Source of the DNA: Pseudomonas sp. SG20056
GTDB taxonomy: Bacteria; Pseudomonadota; Gammaproteobacteria; Pseudomonadales; Pseudomonadaceae
Length of the DNA: 64,000 nt
Assembly: GCF_031764535.1 (NCBI RefSeq)
Contig: NZ_CP134499.1
Coordinates: 62,001-126,000 of the forward strand
Direction of reading: 5' to 3'
Positions within the stretch are counted from its first letter, which is position 1; every line of letters begins with the position of its first letter. Below are positions 54,544 to 63,755 of this stretch, piece after piece. A program made the translations under genes and the position numbers. The notes beneath the pieces are model-generated. The model did no database searches. It worked only from the letters and a program-made list of their open reading frames with translations, and was not told the DNA's origin.

Positions 54544-55464
54544 ATGCTGCGCGAATTGAAAACCTTTGTGGCGGTGGCGCGGCATGGCACCTTCGCGGCG
54601 GCGGGTCAGCAGGTTGGCCTGACTCAGTCGGCGGTGAGCGCGCAGATGCGTGTGCTGGAGCAGGGGCTGGGCGTCCGCCTGTTCGAGCGCAGTGGACGTG
54701 CGGCGGTGCTCAATGCTGCCGGTCGGCATGCCTTGCCGCTGGCGGAGCAGATGCTCGGGCTCTATGCGCAGATGGCCCTGCCGACCAGCGCGGCTGAGTG
54801 GCAGGGTGAGCTCAAGGTCGGCGCGATTGCTACGTTGCAGACCGGCCTGCTGCCCGAGGCCCTGCCGCGATTTCGTGCAGCCGCGCCACGGGTCGAGCTG
54901 AAGCTGGTGCCGGGCGTGTCGCTGAACCTGCTGAGCCAGATCGATGCCGGCGAACTGGACCTGGCGCTGTTGATCAAACCGCCGTTTGAGCTGCCCAAGG
55001 AGCTGCTGCAGATCAGCTTGGCGCGCGAGCCGTTTGTGCTGATCACCCCGCTCGGCGTAACGGCGGATGATCCGTTGCAGATCCTTGTCGAGCAGCCGTT
55101 CGTGCGTTACGACCGACGCTCGTTTGGCGGGCGACGGGTCAACCAGTTCCTCCGCGAGCAGCGTCTGACGGTGCAGGAAGCGCTGGAGCTGGATGAGCTG
55201 GAAGCCATCGTACGCATGGTCGAGTGCGGCCTTGGCGTCTCGCTGATTCCGCGTGCTGGTCTGTGGCTGCAGCGGCCAACCCAGTTGCGAGTGATTGAGC
55301 TGGGCGCGCTGACCTTTTACCGCGAACTGGTGGCGATATTGCGCCGCGCTCAGCGTCAGCCGGCTCTGGACTGCCTGCTGGACTGTCTGCGCGAGGCCGC
55401 TCTAAACGACAAACCCCGCACGGGGCGGGGTTTGGCAGAGGGTGCAGCTAACGCGGCGTCTTAG
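54544..55464 (+). CDS. LysR-family transcriptional regulator
   Basis: 306 aa. The winged helix reads [27 protein letters not shown] then [12 protein letters not shown]. The effector domain has the usual [11 protein letters not shown] segment. The last 25 residues (from NDKPRTGRG) are encoded across the metQ terminator hairpin, so this tail is probably a late extension rather than part of the fold. The stop overlaps the metQ stop by four bases in a convergent layout. It is divergent from the VOC gene. Confidence 0.88.
   Translation: MLRELKTFVAVARHGTFAAAGQQVGLTQSAVSAQMRVLEQGLGVRLFERSGRAAVLNAAGRHALPLAEQMLGLYAQMALPTSAAEWQGELKVGAIATLQTGLLPEALPRFRAAAPRVELKLVPGVSLNLLSQIDAGELDLALLIKPPFELPKELLQISLAREPFVLITPLGVTADDPLQILVEQPFVRYDRRSFGGRRVNQFLREQRLTVQEALELDELEAIVRMVECGLGVSLIPRAGLWLQRPTQLRVIELGALTFYRELVAILRRAQRQPALDCLLDCLREAALNDKPRTGRGLAEGAANAAS
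55410..55433 (-). terminator. Terminator of metNIQ, inside the LysR coding end
   Basis: Stem AAACCCCG / CGGGGTTT with a 7-nt loop. It lies about 28 bp after the metQ stop, reading leftward with a U-rich end, and within the last codons of the convergent LysR gene. Confidence 0.75.
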
Positions 55465-56231
55465 AACGCCGGAACCACAGCGCCCTGATACTTCTCAGCG
55501 ATAAAGGCTTTCACTTCGGCGCTGTTCAGTGTCTTGGCCAGCTTCTGCAGGGCGGCGTTGTCCTTGTTGTCGGCACGCGCCACCAGGATGTTGACGTACG
55601 GCGAGTCACTGCCTTCGATGGCCAGAGCATCCTTGGTTGGGTTGAGCTTGGCTTCCAGGGCGTAGTTGGTGTTGATCAGCGCCAGGTCGACCTGAGTCAG
55701 CACGCGCGGCAGGGTGGCCGCTTCCAGTTCACGCACCTTGATGGCTTTCGGGTTCTCGACGATGTCTTTCGGCGTGGCGAGGATGCCCGCTTCCGGCTTC
55801 AGGGTAATCACCCCGGCCTTTTGCAGCAGCAACAGGGCGCGGCCGCCGTTGGTGGCGTCGTTGGGGATAACCACGTTGGCGCCTTGCGGCAGGTCGGCGA
55901 GGCTTTTGTGCTTGCTGGAGTAAGCGCCGAAAGGCTCTACGTGAACACCGGCAACGCTGACCAGCTCGGTGCCGCGGCTCTTGTTGAACTCATCCAGGTA
56001 CGGCTGGTGCTGGAAGAAATTGGCATCCAGGCGCTTCTCGGCGACTTGTACGTTTGGCTGCACGTAGTCGGTGAACACTTTGATGTTCAGTTCAACGCCT
56101 TCTTTGGCCAGGGCAGGCTTAACGAATTCGAGGATTTCCGCGTGCGGTACGGCGGTGGCGGCGACGCTCAGGCTTTCGGCCTGGGCAGAGAACGCGGCCA
56201 GGGCAGCGACTGCGGCGATCAGTTTTTTCAT
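55461..56231 (-). CDS. metQ: D-/L-methionine-binding protein MetQ
   Basis: 256 aa with AAGGAG six bases before the ATG. A signal peptide (cleavage near SAQAE) with no lipobox indicates a soluble periplasmic form rather than the lipoprotein seen in E. coli. The NlpA/MetQ family marks are VAATAVPHAEILEFVKP, ANFFQHQPYLDEFN and IPNDATNGGRALLLLQ. It captures methionine and hands it to MetI/MetN. The third gene of metNIQ. Confidence 0.94.
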   Translation of the reverse strand: MKKLIAAVAALAAFSAQAESLSVAATAVPHAEILEFVKPALAKEGVELNIKVFTDYVQPNVQVAEKRLDANFFQHQPYLDEFNKSRGTELVSVAGVHVEPFGAYSSKHKSLADLPQGANVVIPNDATNGGRALLLLQKAGVITLKPEAGILATPKDIVENPKAIKVRELEAATLPRVLTQVDLALINTNYALEAKLNPTKDALAIEGSDSPYVNILVARADNKDNAALQKLAKTLNSAEVKAFIAEKYQGAVVPAF

Positions 56232-56280
56232 GACTAACTCCTTGTGGGATCGGGGTTGGCGACGGGTAGTCGCCGGCTGT

Positions 56281-56958
56281 TTATTTGCGGGAAAAATGCA
56301 CCACCAGCTTGTCGCCGACGGTTTGTAGAATCTGGACCAGCACCAGCAGCAGGATTACCGTCACCGCCATCACGTCCGGCTGATAACGCTGATAGCCATA
56401 GCGCACGGCGAGGTCGCCCAGGCCGCCGCCGCCAATCAGGCCGCTCATGGCGGTGTAGGACACCAGGGTAATTGCCGTCACCGTGATGGCGGCGATGATG
56501 CCGGGCAGCGCTTCGGGCAGCAGCGCATTGACCACGATCTGCCGGGTGGTGGCGCCCATGGCCTGGGTCGCTTCAATAATCCCGCGATCCACTTCACGCA
56601 GTGCGGTTTCCACCAGGCGCGCGAAGAACGGCGTGGCCCCGACTACCAGCGGTGGGATGGCCCCGGCGACGCCCAGCGAGGTGCCGGTGACGATCACCGT
56701 GAAGGGGATCATCACGATCAGCAGGATCACGAACGGCACCGAGCGCAGAATGTTCACCAGCAGCGAAAGGAAGCCGTAGAAGGCTTTCTGTTCGAAAATC
56801 TGCCGCGGGCTGGTGAGAAACAGCAGCACGCCCAGCGGCAGGCCGAGCAGCACGGTAAACAGCATGGAGCCGCCGAGCATGCTCAGGGTGTCCAGGCTGG
56901 CGTAGCCGATTTCCGCCCAATCAACGTTGGGTAGCAGACGAGTCAGTAGGGCTTCCAT
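56281..56958 (-). CDS. metI: Methionine ABC transporter permease MetI
   Basis: 225 aa, five membrane helices. The EAA-type loop for the ATPase is seen in EVDRGIIEATQAMGATTRQIVVNALLPEALPG. Start ATG overlaps the metN stop by one base (TAATG). It forms the inner-membrane channel of the importer. A 49-bp gap separates it from metQ. Confidence 0.95.
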   Translation of the reverse strand: MEALLTRLLPNVDWAEIGYASLDTLSMLGGSMLFTVLLGLPLGVLLFLTSPRQIFEQKAFYGFLSLLVNILRSVPFVILLIVMIPFTVIVTGTSLGVAGAIPPLVVGATPFFARLVETALREVDRGIIEATQAMGATTRQIVVNALLPEALPGIIAAITVTAITLVSYTAMSGLIGGGGLGDLAVRYGYQRYQPDVMAVTVILLLVLVQILQTVGDKLVVHFSRK

Positions 56959-57965
56959 TAGCGCAGCACCTCCAGATGAACGTCGGCGGCTTCGAAACGC
57001 GCCAGCGCGGCGTCGAGATCTCCGCCGGTCAGGGCCAGGGTCAGCTGGCCGTAGGGGGTGTCCTTGATGCGGTCGATACGCCCCGCGAGGATGCTGTAAT
57101 CCACTCCGGTTTCGCGGGCCACGGTGCCAAGCAGCGGCGCGTAGGTTGCCTCGCCCTGGAAGGTCAGGCGCAGGATGCGCCCGGTGACATGGGCGAAATC
57201 GTCATGCTGTTCGTTCTCGTCGATCTGCTCGGCTTCCTGCACAAAGCGCTTGGTGGTGGCGTGTTGCGGGTGCAGAAACACCTCGGCCACCGGGCCGGAT
57301 TCGACAATCACGCCGGCATCCATGACAGCAACGCGGTCACACACGCGGCGGATCACGTCCATCTCGTGGGTGATCAGTACGATGGTCAGGTTCAGCTCGC
57401 GGTTGATCTCGGCCAGCAGCTGCAACACCGAGGCGGTGGTCTGCGGGTCGAGGGCGCTGGTGGCCTCGTCGCACAGCAGAATCTTCGGCTCGGTGGCCAG
57501 GGCGCGGGCAATGCCGACGCGCTGTTTCTGTCCGCCGGAGAGCTGCGCCGGGTACTTGTTGGCGTGATCCTGCAGACCGACGCGGGCCAGCAACTCCGTC
57601 ACGCGGGCATTGATCGCACTGCGCGGCAGCTCGCCGGCCAGTTTCAGCGGCAGAGCGACGTTATCGGCAACGGTCTTCGATGAGAGCAGATTGAAGTGCT
57701 GGAAGATCATTCCGACCTGCTGGCGAAAGCGCCGCAGACCTGTGGCATCGAGCGCGGTGACGTCTTCGCCGTCGATCTCGATACGCCCGCCGGAAGGCTG
57801 CTCCAGACGGTTGATCAGACGCAGCAGGGTGCTTTTGCCAGCGCCGGAATGGCCGATGATGCCGAACACTTCGCCCCGGGCAATCTGCAGATCGCTCGGT
57901 TGCAACGCGGGGATGTCCTGACCACTGACGCGATACGCCTTGTGGACCTGGTGAAAATTGATCAC
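56958..57965 (-). CDS. metN: Methionine ABC transporter ATP-binding protein MetN
   Basis: 335 aa from a GTG with AAAAGG upstream. Walker A is GHSGAGKST, the signature motif [15 protein letters not shown], Walker [13 protein letters not shown] and the switch His in [11 protein letters not shown]-terminal NIL/ACT-like domain (about 265-335) binds methionine and inhibits transport when methionine is abundant. It is the first gene of metNIQ; its promoter should lie in the AT-richer stretch around 58030-58085. Confidence 0.95.
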   Translation of the reverse strand: MINFHQVHKAYRVSGQDIPALQPSDLQIARGEVFGIIGHSGAGKSTLLRLINRLEQPSGGRIEIDGEDVTALDATGLRRFRQQVGMIFQHFNLLSSKTVADNVALPLKLAGELPRSAINARVTELLARVGLQDHANKYPAQLSGGQKQRVGIARALATEPKILLCDEATSALDPQTTASVLQLLAEINRELNLTIVLITHEMDVIRRVCDRVAVMDAGVIVESGPVAEVFLHPQHATTKRFVQEAEQIDENEQHDDFAHVTGRILRLTFQGEATYAPLLGTVARETGVDYSILAGRIDRIKDTPYGQLTLALTGGDLDAALARFEAADVHLEVLR

Positions 57966-58127
57966 GGAATAAACCTTTTGGGTTTTTCGGGCTGCCGGGT
58001 AGGCCGAAACGGCGGCTAGTCTACCCGGCGCTGTTTAGGTCGCAAAAATCTTTGTAGACCTATGGTTATAGCTAAATTGCATTAGATGGCTGACTGCTCT
58101 GGGCAGTGTAGCCAGCGCCAATGCAAA

Positions 58128-58147
58128 CGACCGGGCAAGCCCGGTCG
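58128..58147 (-). terminator. Terminator after the lipoprotein gene
   Basis: Stem CGACCGGGC / GCCCGGTCG with a tight loop, 20 bp after the leftward lipoprotein gene's stop. Confidence 0.75.
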
Positions 58148-58166
58148 TGATCGCAGCGCAACCTGG

Positions 58167-59021
58167 TTAACGCTGCGGGCTAAGCACCAGCTGCGGCACT
58201 TGAGCGGGCTTGATTACCTGGCTCATGCGCGGGCTGAAACTCGGGTCCAGGCGCTTGATCCGTGCATTGAGCAGGGAGGCGACCCAGGGGAAATCCTTGG
58301 CCTGGCGCACTTCGATGCGCACCGCGCAGTTGAACGCGACCATATCTGCCGCCACACCGTCGAGCAGGCTGCGCAGGCGCTCGTTGTCCTGGTTATCCAG
58401 CATCGGCATGCCAATCACGCTGCTGGCGGCAGCAGGGTTGATCAGCCTCGCCTGCGGCTTGGCTGGTGCGGGCTCTTCGGCTGGCGGGGTATTCGGCAGC
58501 TGAGTGGCCTGAATCGCGGCGGCCTGCCGTTCGGCCGCCAGACGCAACTGGCGCGCTTGCTCCAGACGGGCGGCTTCGGCCTGGGCAGCCGCTTGCTCGG
58601 CGGCACGGCGACGTTGTTCGGTAGCGGCCAGTTCGGCTTCACGGGCCTTGGCGATGGCGCCATCCAGGCCGGTGGTCAGTGCCGGTGCCTGCGGCATCAG
58701 GCTGCGAGCGCGGCTCAGGGCTTTGGTGGCGTTATCCAGATCACCGCTTTGCAGGGCTTTCTGGCCCTGTTGCAGATGAGCTTCGGCGAGCTGGCGCTGG
58801 TATTGCTCCAGGCGGGTATCGCCGGCGGCGCGTTGCTGCAGGCTGCCGAGCTGGCTTTCGGCGCTGCTCAGGTCGCCACTGGCCAGGCTCTGGTCGAGCT
58901 GGCGAAAAGCGCTGACCAGGTCATCCACCGGCAGGTTGGCCGGTTGCTGCGGCGCACTTTGGCAGCCGGCCAGCAGCAGAACCAGGCTCAGGGCAAAACC
59001 ACGGAAAACGAACGATTTCAT
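58167..59021 (-). CDS. Predicted lipoprotein with coiled-coil region, upstream of metNIQ
   Basis: 284 aa from the ATG at 59021, which begins a lipoprotein signal peptide (lipobox LAGC, Cys near residue 20); the longer frame has no site. Residues 30-120 are TPR-like helices (LDQSLASGDLSSAESQLGSLQ, QGQKALQSGDLDNATKALSRA). Residues 125-175 are an Ala/Glu/Arg-rich coiled coil. The C-terminal domain (about 195-284) has two spaced cysteine-free strands and is not recognised. The gene corresponds in place to PA5502 of P. aeruginosa, between znuB and metN. Function unknown. Confidence 0.82.
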   Translation of the reverse strand: MKSFVFRGFALSLVLLLAGCQSAPQQPANLPVDDLVSAFRQLDQSLASGDLSSAESQLGSLQQRAAGDTRLEQYQRQLAEAHLQQGQKALQSGDLDNATKALSRARSLMPQAPALTTGLDGAIAKAREAELAATEQRRRAAEQAAAQAEAARLEQARQLRLAAERQAAAIQATQLPNTPPAEEPAPAKPQARLINPAAASSVIGMPMLDNQDNERLRSLLDGVAADMVAFNCAVRIEVRQAKDFPWVASLLNARIKRLDPSFSPRMSQVIKPAQVPQLVLSPQR

Positions 59022-59089
59022 GACTGCGCGTCTCGAATTGTGCAAAAAACGCGCAAGTTTACACTGCGCCGCCTGACACAACCAATTTT

Positions 59090-59878
59090 TCAGGCGGTGC
59101 GTCTGGGAAGGGCAAAACTCAGTAGAAACAATGCTGCGGCGCTGACCACGATGGACGGCCCGGCCGGCGTGTCCTGAAACCAGGACAGGCTCAGCCCACC
59201 GCATACCGCGACGATGCCCAGTAGGCTGGCGCCGAACGCCATCTGTTCCGGGGTGCGCGCATGACGCTGGGCGGCAGCGGCCGGAATGATCAGCAGGGAG
59301 GTGATCAGCAGCACGCCGACGATCTTCATCGCCACGGCGATCACCACCGCGATCAACAGCATCAGGCTCAGACGAATTGCCGCCACCGGCAGGCCTTCGA
59401 CCTTGGCCAGCTCTTCATGCACGGTAATCGCCAGCAACGGCCGCCACAGTAGGGCCAGCAGCACCAGCACCAGGGCGCTGCCGCCGATGATCCAGGCCAA
59501 ATCGGTTGGGCCGACGGCCAGCAAGTCGCCGAACAAATAGCCCATCAGGTCGATGCGCACATCCTGCATAAAGCTCAGCACCACCAGGCCCAGCGACAAG
59601 GTGCTGTGGGCGAGGATCCCGAGCAGGGTGTCGGAGGCCAGCGGCTGGCGGCTTTGCAGGGTCACCAGCAATACCGCCAGGAGCACGCAGCCGACGGTCA
59701 CCGCCAGGGTCGGGCTGACATCCAGCATCAGGCCCAGGGCCACGCCGAGCAACGCGGCATGCGACAGGGTGTCGCCGAAATAAGCCATGCGCCGCCACAC
59801 CACAAAGGAACCCAGCGGGCCGGCGACTAACGCCAGGGCGAGGCCTGCGAGCAGGGCGTTGAGCAGAAAATCAGCCAT
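59090..59878 (-). CDS. znuB: Zinc ABC transporter permease ZnuB
   Basis: 262 aa from the ATG at 59878 (the earlier ATG adds four residues). About eight membrane helices of the ABC-3 permease family, with [27 protein letters not shown] near the start and the [19 protein letters not shown] segment. It forms the inner-membrane channel for zinc. Its start overlaps the znuC stop by eight bases. Confidence 0.94.
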   Translation of the reverse strand: MADFLLNALLAGLALALVAGPLGSFVVWRRMAYFGDTLSHAALLGVALGLMLDVSPTLAVTVGCVLLAVLLVTLQSRQPLASDTLLGILAHSTLSLGLVVLSFMQDVRIDLMGYLFGDLLAVGPTDLAWIIGGSALVLVLLALLWRPLLAITVHEELAKVEGLPVAAIRLSLMLLIAVVIAVAMKIVGVLLITSLLIIPAAAAQRHARTPEQMAFGASLLGIVAVCGGLSLSWFQDTPAGPSIVVSAAALFLLSFALPRRTA

Positions 59879-60677
59879 GCTTGCAGCCATCTCCGTGGAT
59901 ATGCGGTTTTACCGGGCCTTTGATGCTCAGGCCCGTAGGTGTTTCAGTGACCACCGCGCCATGCAAATCATGCTCATGGTCATGGTGGTGGGTGTAGACG
60001 GCCAGGCTCTTGGCGTCCTCGCCGAACAGCTCGACAAAGGCCGGATCGAAGCTGACCTGCTCCGGGTGCCCAGAACAGCAGACGTGACGGTTGAGGCAGA
60101 CCACCTGATCGGTGGTGCTCATCACCAGATGCAGGTCATGCGAGACCATCAGCACGCCGCAGCCATGACGGTCACGCAGCTGGGTGATCAGGCGGTACAA
60201 CTCGGCCTGGCCGGCCACGTCGACGCCCTGTACCGGCTCATCCAGCACCAGTAGTTCCGGCTTGCGCAGCAGGGCGCGGGCCAGCAGCACGCGCTGCAGT
60301 TCGCCGCCGGAGATGCTTTGCAGCGGGCTGTCGATGACCTGTTCCGCGCCCACTTCGGCCAACGCATCCTGCACATCCGCGCGGCTGACGCCCGGCACCA
60401 GGCGTAGAAAGCGCAGCACCGAGAGCGGCAGGGTGGCATCCACATGCAGCTTCTGCGGCATATAGCCGACGCGCAGTTTGGGCTTGCGCCAGACGCTGCC
60501 GCTGTCCGGCTTGAGCAGGCCGAGTACAGCGCGCACCAGCGTGGTTTTACCGGCGCCGTTGGGGCCGATCAGTGTGACGATTTCCCCCGGCTTTACGCTG
60601 AGCTGTACATCCTGCAGCACATTCTGCCCGGCGAAGGTCACGCCCACTCCGGTGAGGCGGATCAGGGTGTCGCTCAT
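59871..60677 (-). CDS. znuC: Zinc ABC transporter ATP-binding protein ZnuC
   Basis: 268 aa from the ATG at 60677; the longer frame lies in zur. Walker [10 protein letters not shown], signature [16 protein letters not shown], Walker [13 protein letters not shown] and switch His in MVSHDLHLV are all present. The C-terminal tail is His-rich ([11 protein letters not shown] and the last residues [10 protein letters not shown]), as usual for ZnuC, and may sense zinc. Start overlaps the zur stop by four bases (ATGA). Confidence 0.95.
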   Translation of the reverse strand: MSDTLIRLTGVGVTFAGQNVLQDVQLSVKPGEIVTLIGPNGAGKTTLVRAVLGLLKPDSGSVWRKPKLRVGYMPQKLHVDATLPLSVLRFLRLVPGVSRADVQDALAEVGAEQVIDSPLQSISGGELQRVLLARALLRKPELLVLDEPVQGVDVAGQAELYRLITQLRDRHGCGVLMVSHDLHLVMSTTDQVVCLNRHVCCSGHPEQVSFDPAFVELFGEDAKSLAVYTHHHDHEHDLHGAVVTETPTGLSIKGPVKPHIHGDGCKHG

Positions 60678-61159
60678 GTCGGCTCCTGGCAGCCTGCGCA
60701 GAGTCCGACAACTTCCACCGTCTGGCTTTCCACGGCAAAGCCGACCCCGGCCGCGCTGCTGATAATGGCGTCGCTGATCGTGGCCTGCTCCAGCTCGATG
60801 GCCGCATTGCAGCTTCGGCAAATCAGGAACTGGCCTTGATGAGCGTGTTCCGGGTGGCTGCAGCCGACAAAGGCGTTAAGCGAGGCGATGCGGTGCACCA
60901 GGCCGTTTTCCAAGAGGAAATCCAGGGCGCGGTACACCGTGGGCGGGGCGGCGCGGCGGCCGTCTTCGTCGCTCAGTACGCCGAGAATGTCATAGGCCCC
61001 CAGCGGCTTGTGGCTGGCCCAGACCAGTTCCAGCACGCGTTTGCGCAGGGCTGTCAGGCGCAGGCCCTGACGCACGCAGATGGCTTCAGCCTCGGCCAGG
61101 GCATGGCTGACGCAGTGGGAGTGGTCGTGTGGGCGTGAGGCCAACGGAGCTTGAGTCAT
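60674..61159 (-). CDS. zur: Zinc uptake regulator Zur (Fur family)
   Basis: 161 aa from the ATG at 61159. The N-terminal winged helix has [30 protein letters not shown] and [19 protein letters not shown]. Structural-zinc cysteines are in LICRSCN and LCAGCQ near the end, and the regulatory His-rich strand is [12 protein letters not shown]. Zur represses zinc uptake genes when zinc is sufficient. It is first in zur-znuC-znuB and shares a 57-bp control region with znuA. Confidence 0.95.
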   Translation of the reverse strand: MTQAPLASRPHDHSHCVSHALAEAEAICVRQGLRLTALRKRVLELVWASHKPLGAYDILGVLSDEDGRRAAPPTVYRALDFLLENGLVHRIASLNAFVGCSHPEHAHQGQFLICRSCNAAIELEQATISDAIISSAAGVGFAVESQTVEVVGLCAGCQEPT

Positions 61160-61183
61160 GGGCAACGACGAATAAGGTGAGAG

Positions 61184-61200
61184 ACGTTATTATATTACCC
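61184..61200. promoter_or_regulatory. Zur box between zur and znuA
   Basis: GTTATTATATTAC (61186-61198) matches the Zur palindrome GTTAT-N3-ATAAC type in both halves with two differences. It lies 25 bp before zur and about 20 bp before znuA, so one site can repress both divergent units. Confidence 0.8.
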
Positions 61201-61216
61201 GTTCCTTTCCGCTTGA

Positions 61217-62218
61217 GTGCTCCCCGTGTTGCGTCTTTTTCCAGCTTTTGCCCTGTTGTTTATCACTTTTCCCCTGAGTTTCGCGGTTCACGCCGATGTG
61301 CACGTGCTGACCAGCATCAAGCCGCTGCAGCTGATTGCCGCTGCTGTGCAGGATGGCGTTGGCCAGCCCGATGTACTGCTGCCGCCGGGCGCTTCACCGC
61401 ACCACTATGCGCTGCGCCCCTCCGATGTGCGCCGGGTGCGCGATGCCGATCTGCTGTACTGGATCGGCCCGGATCTGGAAAGCTTTCTGCCGCGTGTGCT
61501 GGCCGGGCGTGATAAGCCGAGTGTGGCGGTGCAGGATGTTCCGGGTATGTCCTTGCGTCATTTTGGCGACAGCCATGCGCAACACGCCGAGCATCAGGAT
61601 GATCACGCAGATCACGCAGATCACGCAGATCACGCAGATCACGCAGATCACGCAGATCATGCCGACGCCGACCAGCATGACCACGCCCACCGCCCCGGCA
61701 GCCTGGATGCGCACCTCTGGTTGCTGCCGGCCAATGCCCGGGTGATTGCCGGCAAGATCGCCACCGACCTGGCGCAAGCCGATCCGGCCAATGCCGCGCG
61801 TTATCAGGCCAATGCCAAGGCATTCGGCGCGCGTCTGGATGCGCTGGATCAGCGCCTGAAAACCCGCCTGAATGGCCTGGCGGGCAAGCCCTACTTCGTT
61901 TTCCACGAAGCCTATGACTACTTCGAGGCCGCCTATGGCCTCAAGCATGCCGGCGTGTTCAGCGTACTGGGTGAAGTACAGCCGGGCGCCCGGCATGTGG
62001 CCGCCATGCGCGAGCGCTTGCAGCAGGCTGGGCCGAGTTGTGTGTTCAGTGAGCCGCCATTCCGCCCACGTCTGGCGCAAACCCTGACCGCCGGCCTGCC
62101 GGTCACTCTGGCTGAGTTGGACGCCATGGGCGGCGCTTTACCAGTGGATGCTGGCGGCTACGAAGCCCTGCTGGAAAACATGGCGGGCGAATTGGCAGGG
62201 TGTCTCGAAGCGCTGTAG
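61217..62218 (+). CDS. znuA: Zinc ABC transporter substrate-binding protein ZnuA
   Basis: 333 aa from a GTG at 61217; a GTG at 61226 is also possible, and no ribosome site decides. A signal peptide (about 1-26) leads to the cluster A-I fold with the zinc ligands in SPHHYALRP, HLWLLPAN and the HEAYDYFEAAYG segment. The His-rich loop typical of ZnuA (about 120-155) is made here of DHA repeats encoded by a 9-bp tandem repeat. It captures zinc in the periplasm and hands it to ZnuB/ZnuC. Confidence 0.95.
   Translation: MLPVLRLFPAFALLFITFPLSFAVHADVHVLTSIKPLQLIAAAVQDGVGQPDVLLPPGASPHHYALRPSDVRRVRDADLLYWIGPDLESFLPRVLAGRDKPSVAVQDVPGMSLRHFGDSHAQHAEHQDDHADHADHADHADHADHADHADADQHDHAHRPGSLDAHLWLLPANARVIAGKIATDLAQADPANAARYQANAKAFGARLDALDQRLKTRLNGLAGKPYFVFHEAYDYFEAAYGLKHAGVFSVLGEVQPGARHVAAMRERLQQAGPSCVFSEPPFRPRLAQTLTAGLPVTLAELDAMGGALPVDAGGYEALLENMAGELAGCLEAL
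61601..61663 (+). repeat. 9-bp tandem repeat in the His-loop of znuA
   Basis: Six exact copies of GATCACGCA (61601-61654) and a seventh, altered copy GATCATGCC (61655-61663), in frame, encoding Asp-His-Ala seven times. Repeats of this kind can expand or contract without breaking the frame, so the length of the zinc-binding loop may vary between strains. Confidence 0.95.
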
Positions 62219-62235
62219 TCAGCGCTCGGGGCTAA

Positions 62236-62432
62236 GAATCTGCCTACGATCTCGCGAGCTAGAGCCATGCAAGGCAAAAACAGGCGAGGAGGCGGAGTGT
62301 ACGAGCTGTACATGAGCATTACTCGTTTCACTCGCCCTTCGGATCGCGCTGAAGCGCGTTAGCCGCAAGCGGCTTGCCGAGCCTGTTTTTAACGCAGCAG
62401 GGCCGACGCGCAGCAGATAGTAGACAGGTTCT
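62236..62432. repeat. Repeat element related to the one at 44.4 kb (copy B), with an insertion
   Basis: Ends AGAATCTGCCTAC and GTAGACAGGTTCT are inverted repeats (11 of 13). The core at 62271-62320 matches copy A (44433-44482, opposite strand) at about 43 of 50 bases by hand count. After the core, about 50 bp (62320-62375), containing GCGCTGAAGCGC and CCGCAAGCGG, is absent from copy A; then GCCTGTTTTTAACG resumes the match. It fills the gap between the convergent znuA and thrB genes. Confidence 0.75.
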
Positions 62433-63381
62433 AGAAAGCGAACGGCAGCGCTAGATCCACCTGCTGACGCTGTGCCAGGCGACGCTGGAATTCTGCCGGG
62501 TCGTGGATCAGCACTTCCTGGCCGGCGAAGGATTCGGCGGCGATCAGGCGTGACAGCCAGAAGCGCACACAGGCGATACGCAGCATGGCCGGCCACAGTT
62601 CGGCTTCGGCCGCAGTAAATGCCCGCAAGCCGGCGTAGGCACCGAGCAGTGCCTGCGCGCGCTTGCTGTCCAGGCTGCCGTCATCCCGCGAGCACCAGTC
62701 GTTCAGGGCAATCGCCAGGTCATAGAGCATCGGGCCCGAGCAGGCGTTGTAGAAGTCGATCACCCCGGCCAGGTGGTTACCATCGAATAGCACGTTGTCG
62801 CGGAACAGGTCGGCATGCAGGTTGGCCAGCGGCAGCGCAAGAATGCGCGGCTTGAGCGTGTGGATCTCCGCCAGTGCATCGCGCAGCAGTGGCAAGTGTT
62901 CATCAGGCAACGTCAGGGCCAGGCTTGGGCCTTCGGCGAGCATCCAGTCCAGTCCCCGATCACTCTTGCGCGGCAGTGGCTGATTGCGCGTGGCCAGGTG
63001 GATGCGCGCCAGCAGTGCACCGACTTCCTGGCAGTGATGCGGGTTGGCCTCATGTACATGCTTGCCGGCCAGGCGCGGCTGCAGCAGCGCCGGCTTTTCT
63101 GCCAGGCTGCGCAGCGCCTCGCCGCTGGTCGTGCGCAGGGCGTAAGGAACGGGCAGGCCAGCGTCGTGCAATACGTCGAGCAATTCGATAAAGAACGGCA
63201 GGTCGGCGCTTGGGCCGCGCTCGATCAGGGTCAGAACGAATTCGCCCTGCTCCAGGCTGACGAAGAAATTGCTGTTCTCGCTACCCGCAGCAATGCCCTG
63301 GAAGTCGCGCAAGCGACCCAGACCATAGGGGGCGAGAAACACCTCGAGCTCGTGGCGCTCAAGCGGGGTAAACACCGACAT
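62431..63381 (-). CDS. thrB: Homoserine kinase (APH-fold type)
   Basis: 316 aa, the length of the Pseudomonas ThrB, which belongs to the aminoglycoside phosphotransferase fold rather than the GHMP kinases. It phosphorylates homoserine in threonine synthesis. The catalytic loop is NLHADLFRDNVLFD and the metal site follows in VIDFYNACSGPMLYDLAI. The N-lobe ATP region contains AGSENSNFFV. The end overlaps the repeat element by two bases. DUF2782 and polA follow in the order seen in P. aeruginosa. Confidence 0.92.
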   Translation of the reverse strand: MSVFTPLERHELEVFLAPYGLGRLRDFQGIAAGSENSNFFVSLEQGEFVLTLIERGPSADLPFFIELLDVLHDAGLPVPYALRTTSGEALRSLAEKPALLQPRLAGKHVHEANPHHCQEVGALLARIHLATRNQPLPRKSDRGLDWMLAEGPSLALTLPDEHLPLLRDALAEIHTLKPRILALPLANLHADLFRDNVLFDGNHLAGVIDFYNACSGPMLYDLAIALNDWCSRDDGSLDSKRAQALLGAYAGLRAFTAAEAELWPAMLRIACVRFWLSRLIAAESFAGQEVLIHDPAEFQRRLAQRQQVDLALPFAF

Positions 63382-63396
63382 TGCAGAACTGCCTTC

Positions 63397-63681
63397 TTAC
63401 CAGCTGAAAATTTCCCAGGCCGGAATCAACATATCCGGGCTGTCCGAGCGGACGAAGTTGCCATCGCTGCCATCGGCGCGTACCAGGAAGTACGGCTTGC
63501 CGCCTTTAGGGATGACCTTGACCGCGTAGAGAAAACCGTTGACCCGGTATTCATGGATGGTGCGGTCGCCGTCCTGGCGAATGGTTACATCCGGGTTGGC
63601 CGAAACCGGATCCTCGGCATGGGCGACCAGGGTGGTGAATGCCAGCAGGCTGGCGAGCAACAGGCGATTGAGTGCGCGCAT
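63397..63681 (-). CDS. DUF2782 exported protein
   Basis: 94 aa with AAGG five bases before the ATG. A signal peptide (cleavage near AHAE) precedes a short beta-rich domain typical of DUF2782: RTIHEYRVNGFLYAVKVIPKGGKPYFLV then a WEIFSW end. Function unknown. It lies 15 bp upstream of thrB on the same strand and is probably in one transcript with it. It is divergent from polA. Confidence 0.9.
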   Translation of the reverse strand: MRALNRLLLASLLAFTTLVAHAEDPVSANPDVTIRQDGDRTIHEYRVNGFLYAVKVIPKGGKPYFLVRADGSDGNFVRSDSPDMLIPAWEIFSW

Positions 63682-63755
63682 GATAACCTTGTCCCTTTGA
63701 TTCCAATGGTGCGGCCATTCTACCGCTGCCCCCGCCGAAAAGGTTGATCCTGCTC

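Noticed and set aside
61601..61663. Short tandem repeat considered as a CRISPR array
   Set aside because: Units are 9 bp, without spacers, in frame inside znuA.
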